This document shows, piece by piece, positions 56,794 through 64,000 of a DNA stretch of 64,000 nt. The number at the start of each line of letters is the position of its first letter. The stretch's first letter is position 1. The DNA comes from JACDAE01 sp963744875. Its GTDB lineage: Bacteria; Chloroflexota; Ktedonobacteria; Ktedonobacterales; Ktedonobacteraceae. The notes below the pieces were generated by a model that made no database searches, was not told where the DNA came from, and was given only the letters and a program-made list of their open reading frames with translations. The position numbers were made by a program, and so were the translations under genes. The stretch covers positions 316,534 to 380,533 of the forward strand of contig CAVUVQ010000006.1 of assembly GCA_963744875.1 (NCBI GenBank). Direction: 5' to 3'.

Positions 56794-57204
56794 GTTTGAG
56801 TCTCCTGCTATGGATCATATTTCGGCCTGTTCGTTTATAATCTGAAAAAACGGTTCTGGCGCTATCTCTGGTTCGCCAATCCTTTTGGGCAGAAAATGAA
56901 GCCGGGCTATCAGATCTGCGCCAGAAAGAACAAAGCCATAGACTTAACCAGAGACCTTAGTCTGTATATATGGTATCAGAGCAAAAATAATGAATCTCTA
57001 CCGGATTATACTAACACACCTCTCTCAGAAAATGTAGGGGTCATGTTTATCCCACTCAATCACGGATCTGCCTTGCTCTATCCAACCTCCTCAAATATTG
57101 GTCCCAATGTTATTGACATGCACGCTTGTATGGTATACTATGTTTATAGAACAAAAGTTCTACGTACCCAATGAAGCAACCTAAAAGAGAGGACGGTAAA
57201 CGAT
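56794..57204. other. divergent intergenic region upstream of pullulanase and the following gene
   Basis: No gene is supported in these 411 bases; a 92-codon open frame (56896-57174) has no coding character. The sequence is mostly unstructured. A plus-strand promoter lies at its right end (57113-57141), and GTAGGGGTC at 57035 is a weak match to the repeat-family end. Confidence 0.45.
57113..57141 (+). promoter_or_regulatory. sigma-70-like promoter
   Basis: TTGACA at 57113-57118 and TACTAT at 57136-57141 have a 17-base spacer; a TATACT at 57134 would give 15. It lies about 64 bases before the GTG start of the membrane protein gene. Confidence 0.6.
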
Positions 57205-58014
57205 GTGGACCAGAATTACACCCGACGTTCTCGGCACGCCTCGCCTGCTGGCAGTCAGCTAACTGACAAACAACGCATTGCATTTGATGAAGACGACGAG
57301 TATGATGAAGCCTTTTCTACCCGTATGCCCAGTAGTGCGCGTCGCTATCATAGCGATACCAAATTAGAGAGTGGGCGCACGCGAGCTGATGTGCAGGCAA
57401 TGACTGTTCTACAATCAGGTCGTAGAAATGCTATTCCCCCACGTGCTACACAGACAAATGTACCAACCGTACATCCCGGACGGCGTACGACAGGACCAGT
57501 AGAGACTGAAGACGTAATACCTCATCGTAGCCGCAACTTATCTCTTCGTCCTCAACAGGGCTTTAACTGGTCGCGTTTCCACTGGACCATTTATGTTGGT
57601 CTGGCGATGATAGTTATGTTAATTGGTTGGATCGCCTTGAGTTCGTTTGCCACCTGGTGGCAGGTGACGCAAGATGACTGGCACTATGGACGCCCACGTA
57701 CTTTCCAGACCGATTATGTAGTTGGTCACAACGATTCGCTTGTTAACCCCAGCCATTTTGTTGCTCTAAATTTAAACCGACATGTAGATATTATTGAAAT
57801 GCCGGGCGGTGATGCAGCAAAGGCAAAAATCTATATTGGTCCTGTCTTGATAGGTCAGGGACAGGATCTGGCCGTCGTAAAACTTAGTTTCAAAGATGTG
57901 AATGGCGATGGCAAACCCGATATGATTGTAAGTATTCAAGATAGCCGTTTTGTGTTTATCAATGAGAATGGAAGCTTTCGCCCGGCCCGACCAGGCGAAA
58001 ATGTCCAGATATAA
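57205..58014 (+). CDS. single-span membrane protein with FG-GAP/VCBS-like outer part
   Basis: A 269-residue protein starting at GTG 57205 (AGAGGA 11 bases before); the overlapping ATG at 57203 leads to an early stop. Residues 1-125 are polar, Arg-rich and probably disordered inside the cell. One membrane span (IYVGLAMIVMLIGWIALSSF) is followed by an outer domain of about 120 residues with VNGDGKPDMIVSI, an FG-GAP/EF-hand-like calcium-binding repeat. Function unknown; a surface-anchored beta domain is likely. A strong terminator follows. Confidence 0.65.
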   Translation: MDQNYTRRSRHASPAGSQLTDKQRIAFDEDDEYDEAFSTRMPSSARRYHSDTKLESGRTRADVQAMTVLQSGRRNAIPPRATQTNVPTVHPGRRTTGPVETEDVIPHRSRNLSLRPQQGFNWSRFHWTIYVGLAMIVMLIGWIALSSFATWWQVTQDDWHYGRPRTFQTDYVVGHNDSLVNPSHFVALNLNRHVDIIEMPGGDAAKAKIYIGPVLIGQGQDLAVVKLSFKDVNGDGKPDMIVSIQDSRFVFINENGSFRPARPGENVQI

Positions 58015-58039
58015 TGGTTTGTTTTATGTAAAAAATGGA

Positions 58040-58078
58040 GGCCTCCTCAGGGGAATTCCCCTGAGGGGGCCTTATTAT
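58040..58078 (+). terminator. rho-independent terminator
   Basis: A GC-rich stem, GGCC-CCTCAGGGG pairing with CCCCTGAGG-GGCC around an AATT loop, is followed by TTATTATAT. It ends the transcript of the membrane protein gene. Confidence 0.8.
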
Positions 58079-58184
58079 ATAGCTATTAAGACGCCGATCT
58101 CTTCTAAGTGTAGAGTAAGGTTGTAGGGTATCTGGATATGGTAAATTTGCACATAGGATTATCCAGATGCAATTAGTGCAATTT

Positions 58185-58445
58185 TTATATACCACTGCTC
58201 GAAGCTGAAGCCGCCTTTGACTCAAGCTGTACGCTGGCAGGAGACCTCTCAGCCTGTTGTTGAACTATTACATGTAGTTGGGGAAATGAGCTATTGGACG
58301 AGCTAGAAAGCTCAGGTTCTGACTTTTTTTCCCGTTCTGGCCGCAATGCCAGCGATGCAAATACAATCATCCATGTGAGCAGCAATCCCATTAGCAACCA
58401 GATAAGTACTAATTGTATCGGTGTCATTGTGGTTGGTATATCCAC
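58185..58445 (-). CDS. small single-span membrane protein, unknown
   Basis: About 86 residues: a short outer end, one membrane span (LVLIWLLMGLLLTWMIVFASLAL), then a charged and Ser/Ala-rich cytoplasmic tail. The start is uncertain. GTG 58445 has AGAGG about 8 bases upstream, a TTG at 58463 and an ATG at 58427 are alternatives. No family was recognised. Confidence 0.5.
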   Translation of the reverse strand: MDIPTTMTPIQLVLIWLLMGLLLTWMIVFASLALRPEREKKSEPELSSSSNSSFPQLHVIVQQQAERSPASVQLESKAASASSSGI

Positions 58446-58689
58446 AGTTATGTCCTCTTTCAAGCCGTCTGCAATTGAGACAGCATAAATTACCGTATTC
58501 TAATAGACGAAGTATATAGTCAAAGTTAACAATGTTTCAATAGAATAGTATTTCAATGCCAGGTTGGGTATATTTCCTGTCTGACCCTATTGGGATGACG
58601 AAATAAAACGCGAAAAAGTTTCATCTCGCTCCTTCAATACCTTTTCTTGCATTGGTGTCCTGACTTGTAAATCTTTTCTATGATTGGAA

Positions 58690-58764
58690 GTCACCTTGCG
58701 TGCACCCGCATGCTAGCGACGTATTCCTCGGGAAACGGGCGCACGCAAGGTGACGCCCCTACGC
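58690..58764. repeat. inverted-repeat element, GTAGGGGCG family
   Basis: GTCACCTTGCGTGC at 58690-58703 is inverted at 58741-58754, and GCCCCTACGC follows directly. The minus strand thus begins GTAGGGGCGTCACC, the same end as the MITE-like element at 12110-12454. The 37-base centre is not repeated elsewhere in the window. It lies in the 435-base gene-free gap before the AI-2E transporter gene. Confidence 0.65.
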
Positions 58765-58795
58765 ATTAGGATGCAGACATGAGAACGTTGTGGGC

Positions 58796-58824
58796 TTGTT
58801 CTTTTTACAGAAACCTGTCACAAT
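58796..58824 (+). promoter_or_regulatory. sigma-70-like promoter of the AI-2E-type transporter
   Basis: TTGTTC at 58796-58801 and CACAAT at 58819-58824 have a 17-base spacer. The arrangement matches the helicase promoter at 3571-3599. Confidence 0.45.
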
Positions 58825-58886
58825 AGCTAGAAAGTAATCAAAATTAAGATAGGCTCCTTCTTTTTTATAATACGTAAAGGATGCAA

Positions 58887-60146
58887 ATGATGGGTCAAGT
58901 GAACTGGCAAAGGACACGTGATATCTTAATCTGTGTAATCTGTATCGGTCTTATCTTCTGGGCATCCTGGTCTGTGTTGGGCCAGTTTGTGGATGCAATT
59001 CTCATTCTATTGCTCTCGATGGCAATTGCATTCCTGGTAACACCCGCCGTCAATTTTCTCGTAAAAAATGGCCTTCCTCGCTTGCTTGCTGCTTTCTTTG
59101 TGTATGTGATTGTGCTCGCAGTACTTGCAGGGCTGTTCTATGAATTGGTCTTCTCGCTCATTCAGCAGGTGCAGGCGGTCTCCGACACGGTTGTAGCCTT
59201 TTTTAACAATCTGCCCGGTTGGTATGGGCAGGTATATACGTTCCTCTTGAAACAAGGTATTCCACAAACTAATATTGACGCTGCGGTCAACCAAATTCGT
59301 GATCAGGCGGTGACATTTGCGCGTTCCGCTGCGACAAATGCTCTCAATATTCTCTTTATCCTATCAAACCTTTTTATCAATATTGCGCTTGTAACGGTGT
59401 TGAGCTTCTATCTCACTCTCGATGGGAAACGTATTCGCGATAGTATTATCAGCATTGTTCCCAAACGTTCACTCTCAAATGTGCTTTTGTTTGAGGATGC
59501 TCTGAACCGCGTCGTAGGCAACTACATTCGTGGACAATTGACGCTGGCCCTGATCATTGGTATCTGTGCGGGTGGCATCTGCATTGTAACTGGCCTGGGA
59601 AACTATGCATTGATCGTGGGCGTGCTGGGTTTCCTTTTTGAGACGATTCCTATGGTAGGTCCGTTCCTTGCCTCTATTCCTGCCATTCTGCTGTCATTGT
59701 TGCTACCTGATCCTTTCCCGCGTACATTTTGGATCATCGCTCTGTTTATCATCGTACAGATGCTCGAAAGCAACGTATTAGGTCCGCGTATCGTCGGTCA
59801 TGCAGTTGGTCTGCACCCGGTTGCGGCTATTATGGCGTTGCTGGTGGGAGCTAAGATGTTTGGTGCCCTGGGTGCGCTCCTCGCTACTCCCGTCGTTGCC
59901 GTAAGCTGGGTCGTCATCGCCAGCATCTATCGCTCCGCTCGTGGTGAGAGTCCCGACGTGATGCTGGCAAACAAACGTGCTCCCTGGACGCTGCGTCGCC
60001 CCAAACGTCTCCTCTATCGAGGCAAACGCTCAATTGGGGAAGATGATGAACGTAGCGACCAGCATGGAGATGCTCCTGTTGATACGCTGGATAACGAGAC
60101 TTCTGATGCTATCAATGCATATGACGAAACGGTCAAAAATCCATAG
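58887..60146 (+). CDS. AI-2E family transporter (PerM/YdiK-like)
   Basis: About 419 residues with the eight-span layout of the AI-2E exporter family: two early spans, a long amphipathic middle, a block of re-entrant Gly-rich helices (LALIIGICAGGICIVTGLGN) and the family pattern ETIPMVGPFLASIPA. The last 70 residues are charged and cytoplasmic. The family includes autoinducer-2 and sodium/proton exporters, so the name is not proof of substrate. Three close in-frame ATGs exist (58881, 58887, 58890); AAAGG at 58876 favours the second or third. Confidence 0.82.
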   Translation: MMGQVNWQRTRDILICVICIGLIFWASWSVLGQFVDAILILLLSMAIAFLVTPAVNFLVKNGLPRLLAAFFVYVIVLAVLAGLFYELVFSLIQQVQAVSDTVVAFFNNLPGWYGQVYTFLLKQGIPQTNIDAAVNQIRDQAVTFARSAATNALNILFILSNLFINIALVTVLSFYLTLDGKRIRDSIISIVPKRSLSNVLLFEDALNRVVGNYIRGQLTLALIIGICAGGICIVTGLGNYALIVGVLGFLFETIPMVGPFLASIPAILLSLLLPDPFPRTFWIIALFIIVQMLESNVLGPRIVGHAVGLHPVAAIMALLVGAKMFGALGALLATPVVAVSWVVIASIYRSARGESPDVMLANKRAPWTLRRPKRLLYRGKRSIGEDDERSDQHGDAPVDTLDNETSDAINAYDETVKNP

Positions 60147-60193
60147 AAACCCCGAAGGCATAGGGCGATGTGGTGGACACCCAAGTAGGACAA

Positions 60194-60280
60194 CCGGGCT
60201 TATTGCGCTTCGCTCCATCGCGCCCCTACCTTGTCACCCATGAGGTAGGGGCGCGATGGAGCGAAGCGCAATAAGCCCGG
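60194..60280. repeat. perfect 37-bp inverted repeat, GTAGGGGCG family
   Basis: The arms 60194-60230 and 60244-60280 are perfect inverted copies around a 13-base loop. Each arm runs from GGTAGGGGCGCGATGG to AATAAGCCCGG. It has the same architecture as 15269-15389, but paired bases differ on both arms (CGATGGAGCGAAGCGC here, CAATGGAACGGAGTGG there), so pairing is kept. It lies between convergent genes. Confidence 0.85.
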
Positions 60281-60324
60281 GTCCACTACCAAAGAATCTC
60301 ACCGCATGCATGCTATCGGGTCGT

Positions 60325-60984
60325 TTACGATGCCCCAAAGGTGCGGCGCAACTCATCTTCTCCCTCACCTGACACCAATGCATACACATCATCATTGGCC
60401 TGCAAAACGGTGTCGCCCGTTGGAAAGATGGTCTCTCCATCACGCATGATCATCGCTAGATTGGATTTGCGCGGCAAATTAATATGGCTAAGCATCTTCC
60501 CCGCAATCGGCGATAATGGTGGAATACTGAGTTCCACGACCTCCAGACCAGCCTTCTTTAACGTCATCAACGCAACGAAGTGCAGACCCGGTAACTCGGA
60601 TTCAATGAGCGAGAGAATAGCTTTGGTCGGGCTGATCGTCACATCAATGCCCAGTTTCTGAAAAAGCAATTCGTGAATCGGGTTGTTCAGACGCGCGATA
60701 GTACGGCCTACGCTAAAACGCTTCTTCGCCATCTGACAAATGACTAAGTTATCCTCGTCTTCACCTGTTACCGCAATCACAACATCGGCGCGGCGAGCAC
60801 CAGCTTCTTCCATCGTCCTGGCCTCGCACGCGTCACCCTTCAGGATGGATTGCCCCAACTCATGGCTTAATGCATGCGCACGTACGCCGTTTTTCTCCAA
60901 TAGCAAGACTTCGTGCCCCTGAAGTAGCAAGTTTCTGGTGAGGTAGTAACCAACATCTCCCCCACCTCCAATAATGATGTACAT
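60325..60984 (-). CDS. TrkA-type K+ channel/transporter regulator (RCK N and C domains)
   Basis: A 219-residue cytoplasmic regulatory subunit. The nucleotide-binding loop IIGGGGDVGYYL at 3-14 binds NAD(H) or ATP; the TrkA_N fold ends near 135 and a TrkA_C domain (GLEVVELSIPPLSP onward) completes it. ATG 60984 has AGAGG 7-8 bases upstream; an in-frame upstream start overlaps the preceding gene. It is the second of two adjacent TrkA-like genes. The ion channel itself is not in this window. Confidence 0.85.
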   Translation of the reverse strand: MYIIIGGGGDVGYYLTRNLLLQGHEVLLLEKNGVRAHALSHELGQSILKGDACEARTMEEAGARRADVVIAVTGEDEDNLVICQMAKKRFSVGRTIARLNNPIHELLFQKLGIDVTISPTKAILSLIESELPGLHFVALMTLKKAGLEVVELSIPPLSPIAGKMLSHINLPRKSNLAMIMRDGETIFPTGDTVLQANDDVYALVSGEGEDELRRTFGAS

Positions 60985-61018
60985 ACAGATGCCTCTATTC
61001 TTTTCTTTGCTGTGCTTG

Positions 61019-61423
61019 TTACTTCTTTTCTGAAAGCGCATCGAAGAGCATCTGCGCTCCAACCAGCGTTGGGCAGACCGTCTCCAATCCTAAATCCCGG
61101 TATGTGCTCTCACGGATAGGATCATAAATACGGCAGACAACCTTCTTTACATGGAATATCTCTTTGGCAATCTGACTCGCCATGATATTCCTATTGTCGC
61201 CATTCGTGACCGCTGCAAATGCATCCGCCGTTTCTATGCCCGCTTCCTTCAATATCTCTTCATCTATGCCGCTTCCCTGCACCTTCTCTCCCTTAAACGT
61301 CGGATCAAGGCGCTGAAAGGAATCCGTGTTGCTATCGATCACTGTAACTTTATGTCCCGCCTTGTCCATGCTGGTGGCAAGCGTTGCGCCAACACGACCA
61401 CAGCCCATAACAATAACTTTCAA
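61019..61423 (-). CDS. TrkA_N-domain protein
   Basis: A 134-residue protein consisting of a single RCK/TrkA_N Rossmann domain: KVIVMGCGRVGATLA at 2-16, then the acidic VIDSNTDSF end of beta-2. The C-terminal domain is missing, while the downstream gene has both domains, suggesting a complex of two unequal subunits. TTG 61423 is chosen since AGGAGG lies 6 bases before it. 34 bases separate it from the next gene start. Confidence 0.85.
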   Translation of the reverse strand: MKVIVMGCGRVGATLATSMDKAGHKVTVIDSNTDSFQRLDPTFKGEKVQGSGIDEEILKEAGIETADAFAAVTNGDNRNIMASQIAKEIFHVKKVVCRIYDPIRESTYRDLGLETVCPTLVGAQMLFDALSEKK

Positions 61424-61571
61424 AAGTAGCCTCCTGCCAATCAAAAAGATTGATTCTTGGGTAAATTACTCCCTGATCATTATAGCACGAGAAACCCCTT
61501 CCCTTGTGCTCTAGTATCTCCTCATACGTTATGATAAGGGGAATGCTTTCTCCCATCCATATTTTTTTAGA

Positions 61572-62600
61572 ATGCGAGTAACTCTCATGCTATCTCATTA
61601 TAAATTATGTCCAGTATCCTCAGTGCAACGTCAACAATGGGATGCCTTTGTTGCTAATGCTCCGTCCGGCCACCTTCTGCAAAGTTGGGGCTGGGGCGAA
61701 CTCAAAGCGCACGCTGGTTGGTCTCCTTTACGCCTCGCTCTCTGGCGCGAAGACGATATTGTTGCTGCCGCTTCTATCTTACGACGTACCGCTCCCCGCC
61801 TCCCTTTATGTTCAGGTCACCTTGCCTATATTCCCAAAGGTCCCATCATTGACTGGTCCGATCCCATTTTGTGTGCTGCCTTTTTCTCTCAACTTACGAC
61901 ATATTTACGCAGACAAGGCGCTATTGCTATGCGCATGGAACCAGGAGTGGAGACGCTTGCGGATGAGTGGATCTCAAAGCTGCACATGCATTCAGTTGCT
62001 CCGGTGCAGCCTCTCCGCACGATAATCCTTGACCTGGCTCCCTCCGAAGAAACATTGCTTGCGCAGATGAAGGAGAAGTGGCGCTATAATGTCCGCCTCG
62101 CCACCCGTAAAGGCGTGACCGTCCGTGTTGCGGAGACTCCTGCTGATGTGCACGCCTGGTATCGTTTATTGCAAACCACGGGCGAGCGCGACCAGTTCGG
62201 TATTCACTCTTCAAGCTACTATCTGGACGCGTGGCGGATTTTTGCGCCCCATAATCAGGTTCGTCTTCTGCTTGCTGAGTATAATGGGCAACTTCTGGCT
62301 GGCATTTTTGTGAGCCTCTTCGCTGGTCAGGCCATTTATCTTTATGGCGCATCAAGCAACGAACAACGCCAGCTTATGCCCAACTATCTCTTACAATGGG
62401 AGGCTATGCGTTGGGCCAGGCAGCAAGGTGCCCACACGTACGATTTCTGGGGTATCCCGGCAACCGATGACGAGGATGAAGCGATGGCCGGCGTCTATCG
62501 CTTTAAACGTGGTTGGGGTGGTCGCATCGTGCAATTTCCTGGTTGCTATGAAGCCGTGTATCACCCCCTCACCATGCGTATTGCGAGTAGATTTATGTAA
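61572..62600 (+). CDS. FemAB/FemX-like peptidyltransferase
   Basis: A 342-residue double-GNAT protein of the FemAB family. An N-terminal half with LLQSWGWGELKAHAGW is typical of the first fold. The C-terminal half has MKEKWRYNVRLATRKG, YLYGASSNEQR and AHTYDFWGIP, which match the aminoacyl-tRNA-dependent peptidoglycan bridge enzymes. It probably adds amino acids to the cell-wall stem peptide or a related lipid substrate. It is alone on the plus strand, divergent from the TrkA pair. Confidence 0.83.
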   Translation: MRVTLMLSHYKLCPVSSVQRQQWDAFVANAPSGHLLQSWGWGELKAHAGWSPLRLALWREDDIVAAASILRRTAPRLPLCSGHLAYIPKGPIIDWSDPILCAAFFSQLTTYLRRQGAIAMRMEPGVETLADEWISKLHMHSVAPVQPLRTIILDLAPSEETLLAQMKEKWRYNVRLATRKGVTVRVAETPADVHAWYRLLQTTGERDQFGIHSSSYYLDAWRIFAPHNQVRLLLAEYNGQLLAGIFVSLFAGQAIYLYGASSNEQRQLMPNYLLQWEAMRWARQQGAHTYDFWGIPATDDEDEAMAGVYRFKRGWGGRIVQFPGCYEAVYHPLTMRIASRFM

Positions 62601-62624
62601 ATGTTATGAGGTACACTATAAAGC

Positions 62625-63211
62625 ATGACAGTATTGCCCTTTGAACTAGAGACAGAGCTGGAAAAGCGGATCGCAGCCGACCCTGAATGGCAGGAAGGTA
62701 TTGACTGGGGGAAGCCCCGTACTGGTCATCTGGAAGGAACCGTCAAATATCACATCGCCGACGTGCTGGCAAATATTGACCGCCAATGTCCAGGCGAGGA
62801 GGAGCGTCGGGATTTGCGCCTGGTTGCTCTTATTCATGATGCCTTCAAATATCGGGTGGATGAGTCGCGCCCCAAAATGGTAGCAACCATCATGCCCACA
62901 TCGCCCGTAAATTCGCCGAGCGTTATATCCACGATCCGGTCTTGCTCGATCTTATCGAATTGCATGATGAGGCCTATAATAGCTGGCGTCTGGGTGCCCA
63001 CCGCAACAGGTGGCATCATGCGGAAGAGCGCCTGGACAATCTGCTACAGAGAATTGGTCCTGTTTTGCCTCTCTACGTTCTTTTCTTCCATGCCGATAGC
63101 GAGAACGATACAAAGGACCCCTCCCACATTGCCTGGTCTCAGCAATCTTCGAAAATAAAGGATTTACGTTCCCCTTCCTTTGATCGATTCTTTCCCCATA
63201 AGTCTTCATAA
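62625..63211 (+). pseudogene. HD-domain phosphohydrolase, one frame break
   Basis: The first frame (from ATG 62625) gives HLEGTVKYHIADVLAN and LVALIHDAFKYRVDESRPK. It shifts at the AAAA run 62874-62877. Reading five A restores KNGSNHHAHIARKFAERYI, then LIELHDEAYNSW in the frame ending at 63211. Together these supply the H...HD...H...D metal-binding set of HD hydrolases (about 195 residues). Substrates range from nucleotides to phosphoesters. The break fits a homopolymer error. Confidence 0.72.
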
Positions 63212-63295
63212 CCTTGCCAAACGTCCTCTGTTGCCCCTATGGATCACTTTAGCGCGTTCTTTACTTCTTCCAGGCGCTATATATCATCGGGACTA

Positions 63296-63370
63296 TCGGG
63301 CGTCGTAAACGCGGCCCTACATGGGCGTCGAAACCGGCCCCTACATGGCGTCGTAAACGCGGCCCCTACA
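63296..63370. repeat. three tandem copies of a GTAGGGGC-family repeat
   Basis: Three units of about 26 bases, each reading GGCGTCGWAAMCSGGCCCCTAC-like in the plus strand, run from 63296 to 63370. On the minus strand each starts TGTAGGGGCC and resembles the 26-base block at 3443 and 38364. No spacer structure is present, so it is not a CRISPR array. Confidence 0.65.
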
Positions 63371-63385
63371 CTAATTGGAGGATTC

Positions 63386-64000
63386 ATGCGAAAATCGCCT
63401 TGTTTATGCTCTTGTTGCTTTCGGGTATCTGTATTGTTGCTGTCATTTCGCTTTCGGCTATGCGCTGGACGCCGCAAGCAGATATTGCTGCACACATCTA
63501 CGTTCACATCCGCACAGAACGATGGACCTTATAGCGCGGCCCAGGCTTATCTTTATTATGTTCTAAAGGATTCACGTGGCTTTGTGATTGCTCGTGCTCC
63601 TGAGGGAAGCGCTCATCAACCGCTGAGTGCGCCACAAGCGATTGTTCCGATCGGCTCGGGCTTTGGTACATCTACTGCGGATGCGGTGCTTTCTCTACAA
63701 CTTTCGCCTGATGGACGCTATCTGGCAATCGATGGAACCCGTCCGGATGTCGAGTGGGTCTGGGTCTTTGATACCCGGCAGAGCAAGATTAATCTACTCC
63801 CATCCGACGCGCAAGGCAATTTCTTACGCTGGCTCCCGGCAGGCAATGGACATACATTTCTCTATGGCCCTGTGTTTTCCCGTTGGCCCGGTTCCTCCAG
63901 CGAAAGCGCAGGCCTGGCGCATACCAGCACTCTGGCAAAGTTGATGCTGCAACTGGTTCTCACAAAGGCATCGATCTAGGAGTGCCCTCTGCCAATCTCG
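63386..64000 (+). pseudogene. propeller-like secreted protein, start of gene, multiple frame breaks, cut by window end
   Basis: GGAGGA precedes ATG 63386. With AAAAA for the AAAA at 63391-63394 the protein begins MRKIALFMLLLLSGICIVAV, a good signal peptide or membrane anchor. The next conserved part (63520-63930: QLSPDGRYLAIDG, VWVFDTRQ) is in another frame and is typical of WD40/PD40 or TolB-like propeller blades. A further shift near 63945 gives DAATGSHKGIDL up to the window edge. At least three one-base breaks are therefore needed, too many to trust a translated product. Function unknown. Confidence 0.55.

Noticed and set aside
63296..63370. Possible CRISPR repeats
   Set aside because: The three copies are directly tandem without spacers and match a dispersed repeat family.
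1..64000. tRNA, rRNA or riboswitch genes
   Set aside because: I looked for cloverleaf TTCGA-type motifs and conserved rRNA blocks and found none I could support by eye; a covariance-model scan would be decisive.

Overview
The window looks like a stretch of a large, mid-GC chromosome from a Ktedonobacteria-type Chloroflexota bacterium. This is an inference from content: many Hanks-type Ser/Thr kinases with long Pro-rich linkers, one membrane segment and an extracytoplasmic sensor domain, RskA-like sensor proteins, YVTN and BNR secreted propellers, duplicated COG4315 lipoproteins, a B12-dependent mutase module and many short dispersed palindromic repeats. No rRNA, tRNA or CRISPR array was recognised.

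Layout. 1-1794 (minus) is most of a NACHT-type STAND NTPase cut by the window edge. 2.1-6.2 kb holds a small unknown gene, a threonine dehydratase-like PLP enzyme and a Ski2-like helicase. 6.5-12.1 kb has two tandem membrane Ser/Thr kinases and a small membrane protein, followed by a 345-bp MITE-like inverted-repeat element. 12.7-15.2 kb is an ABC exporter pair. 15.25-16.74 kb is a repeat cluster plus a broken transposase. 16.7-21 kb (minus) has secreted propeller proteins and a disrupted CopC-CopD gene. 21.3-25.3 kb is visibly GC-richer: a GT39-like membrane glycosyltransferase facing a DesK/NarL-type two-component pair across a region with two palindromic operator-like sites. 25.6-29.8 kb has RNase III, an orphan N6-adenine methyltransferase, a methylmalonyl-CoA mutase B12 subunit and its MeaB GTPase. 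30-33.1 kb is a RecQ remnant, a DprA-like gene and an XPB-like helicase in one tight plus-strand run. 33.1-39.7 kb has a COG4315 lipoprotein, an OmpR-type two-component pair, a GNAT protein and glycerol-3-phosphate dehydrogenase. 40.4-48.5 kb (minus) is a cluster of kinases and RskA-like sensor proteins, one of which is a predicted pseudokinase. 48.9-50.9 kb encodes a DUF790/Bax1-like nuclease, the usual partner of XPB. The rest holds an APH-like phosphotransferase, quinone oxidoreductase, ADP-ribosylglycohydrolase, type I pullulanase, AI-2E-type permease, a TrkA pair, a FemAB-like protein, an HD phosphohydrolase and the start of a propeller-like protein.

Two cross-cutting observations matter for the reader. 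First, about fifteen reading-frame breaks occur in otherwise well conserved genes, and most are repaired by changing one base in a short homopolymer. Uncorrected assembly indels are a better explanation than mass gene decay. Second, most of the palindromic intergenic elements carry the same end, GTAGGGGCG. They occur as single hairpins, tandem arrays, MITE-like termini and once inside a coding sequence (glpD).
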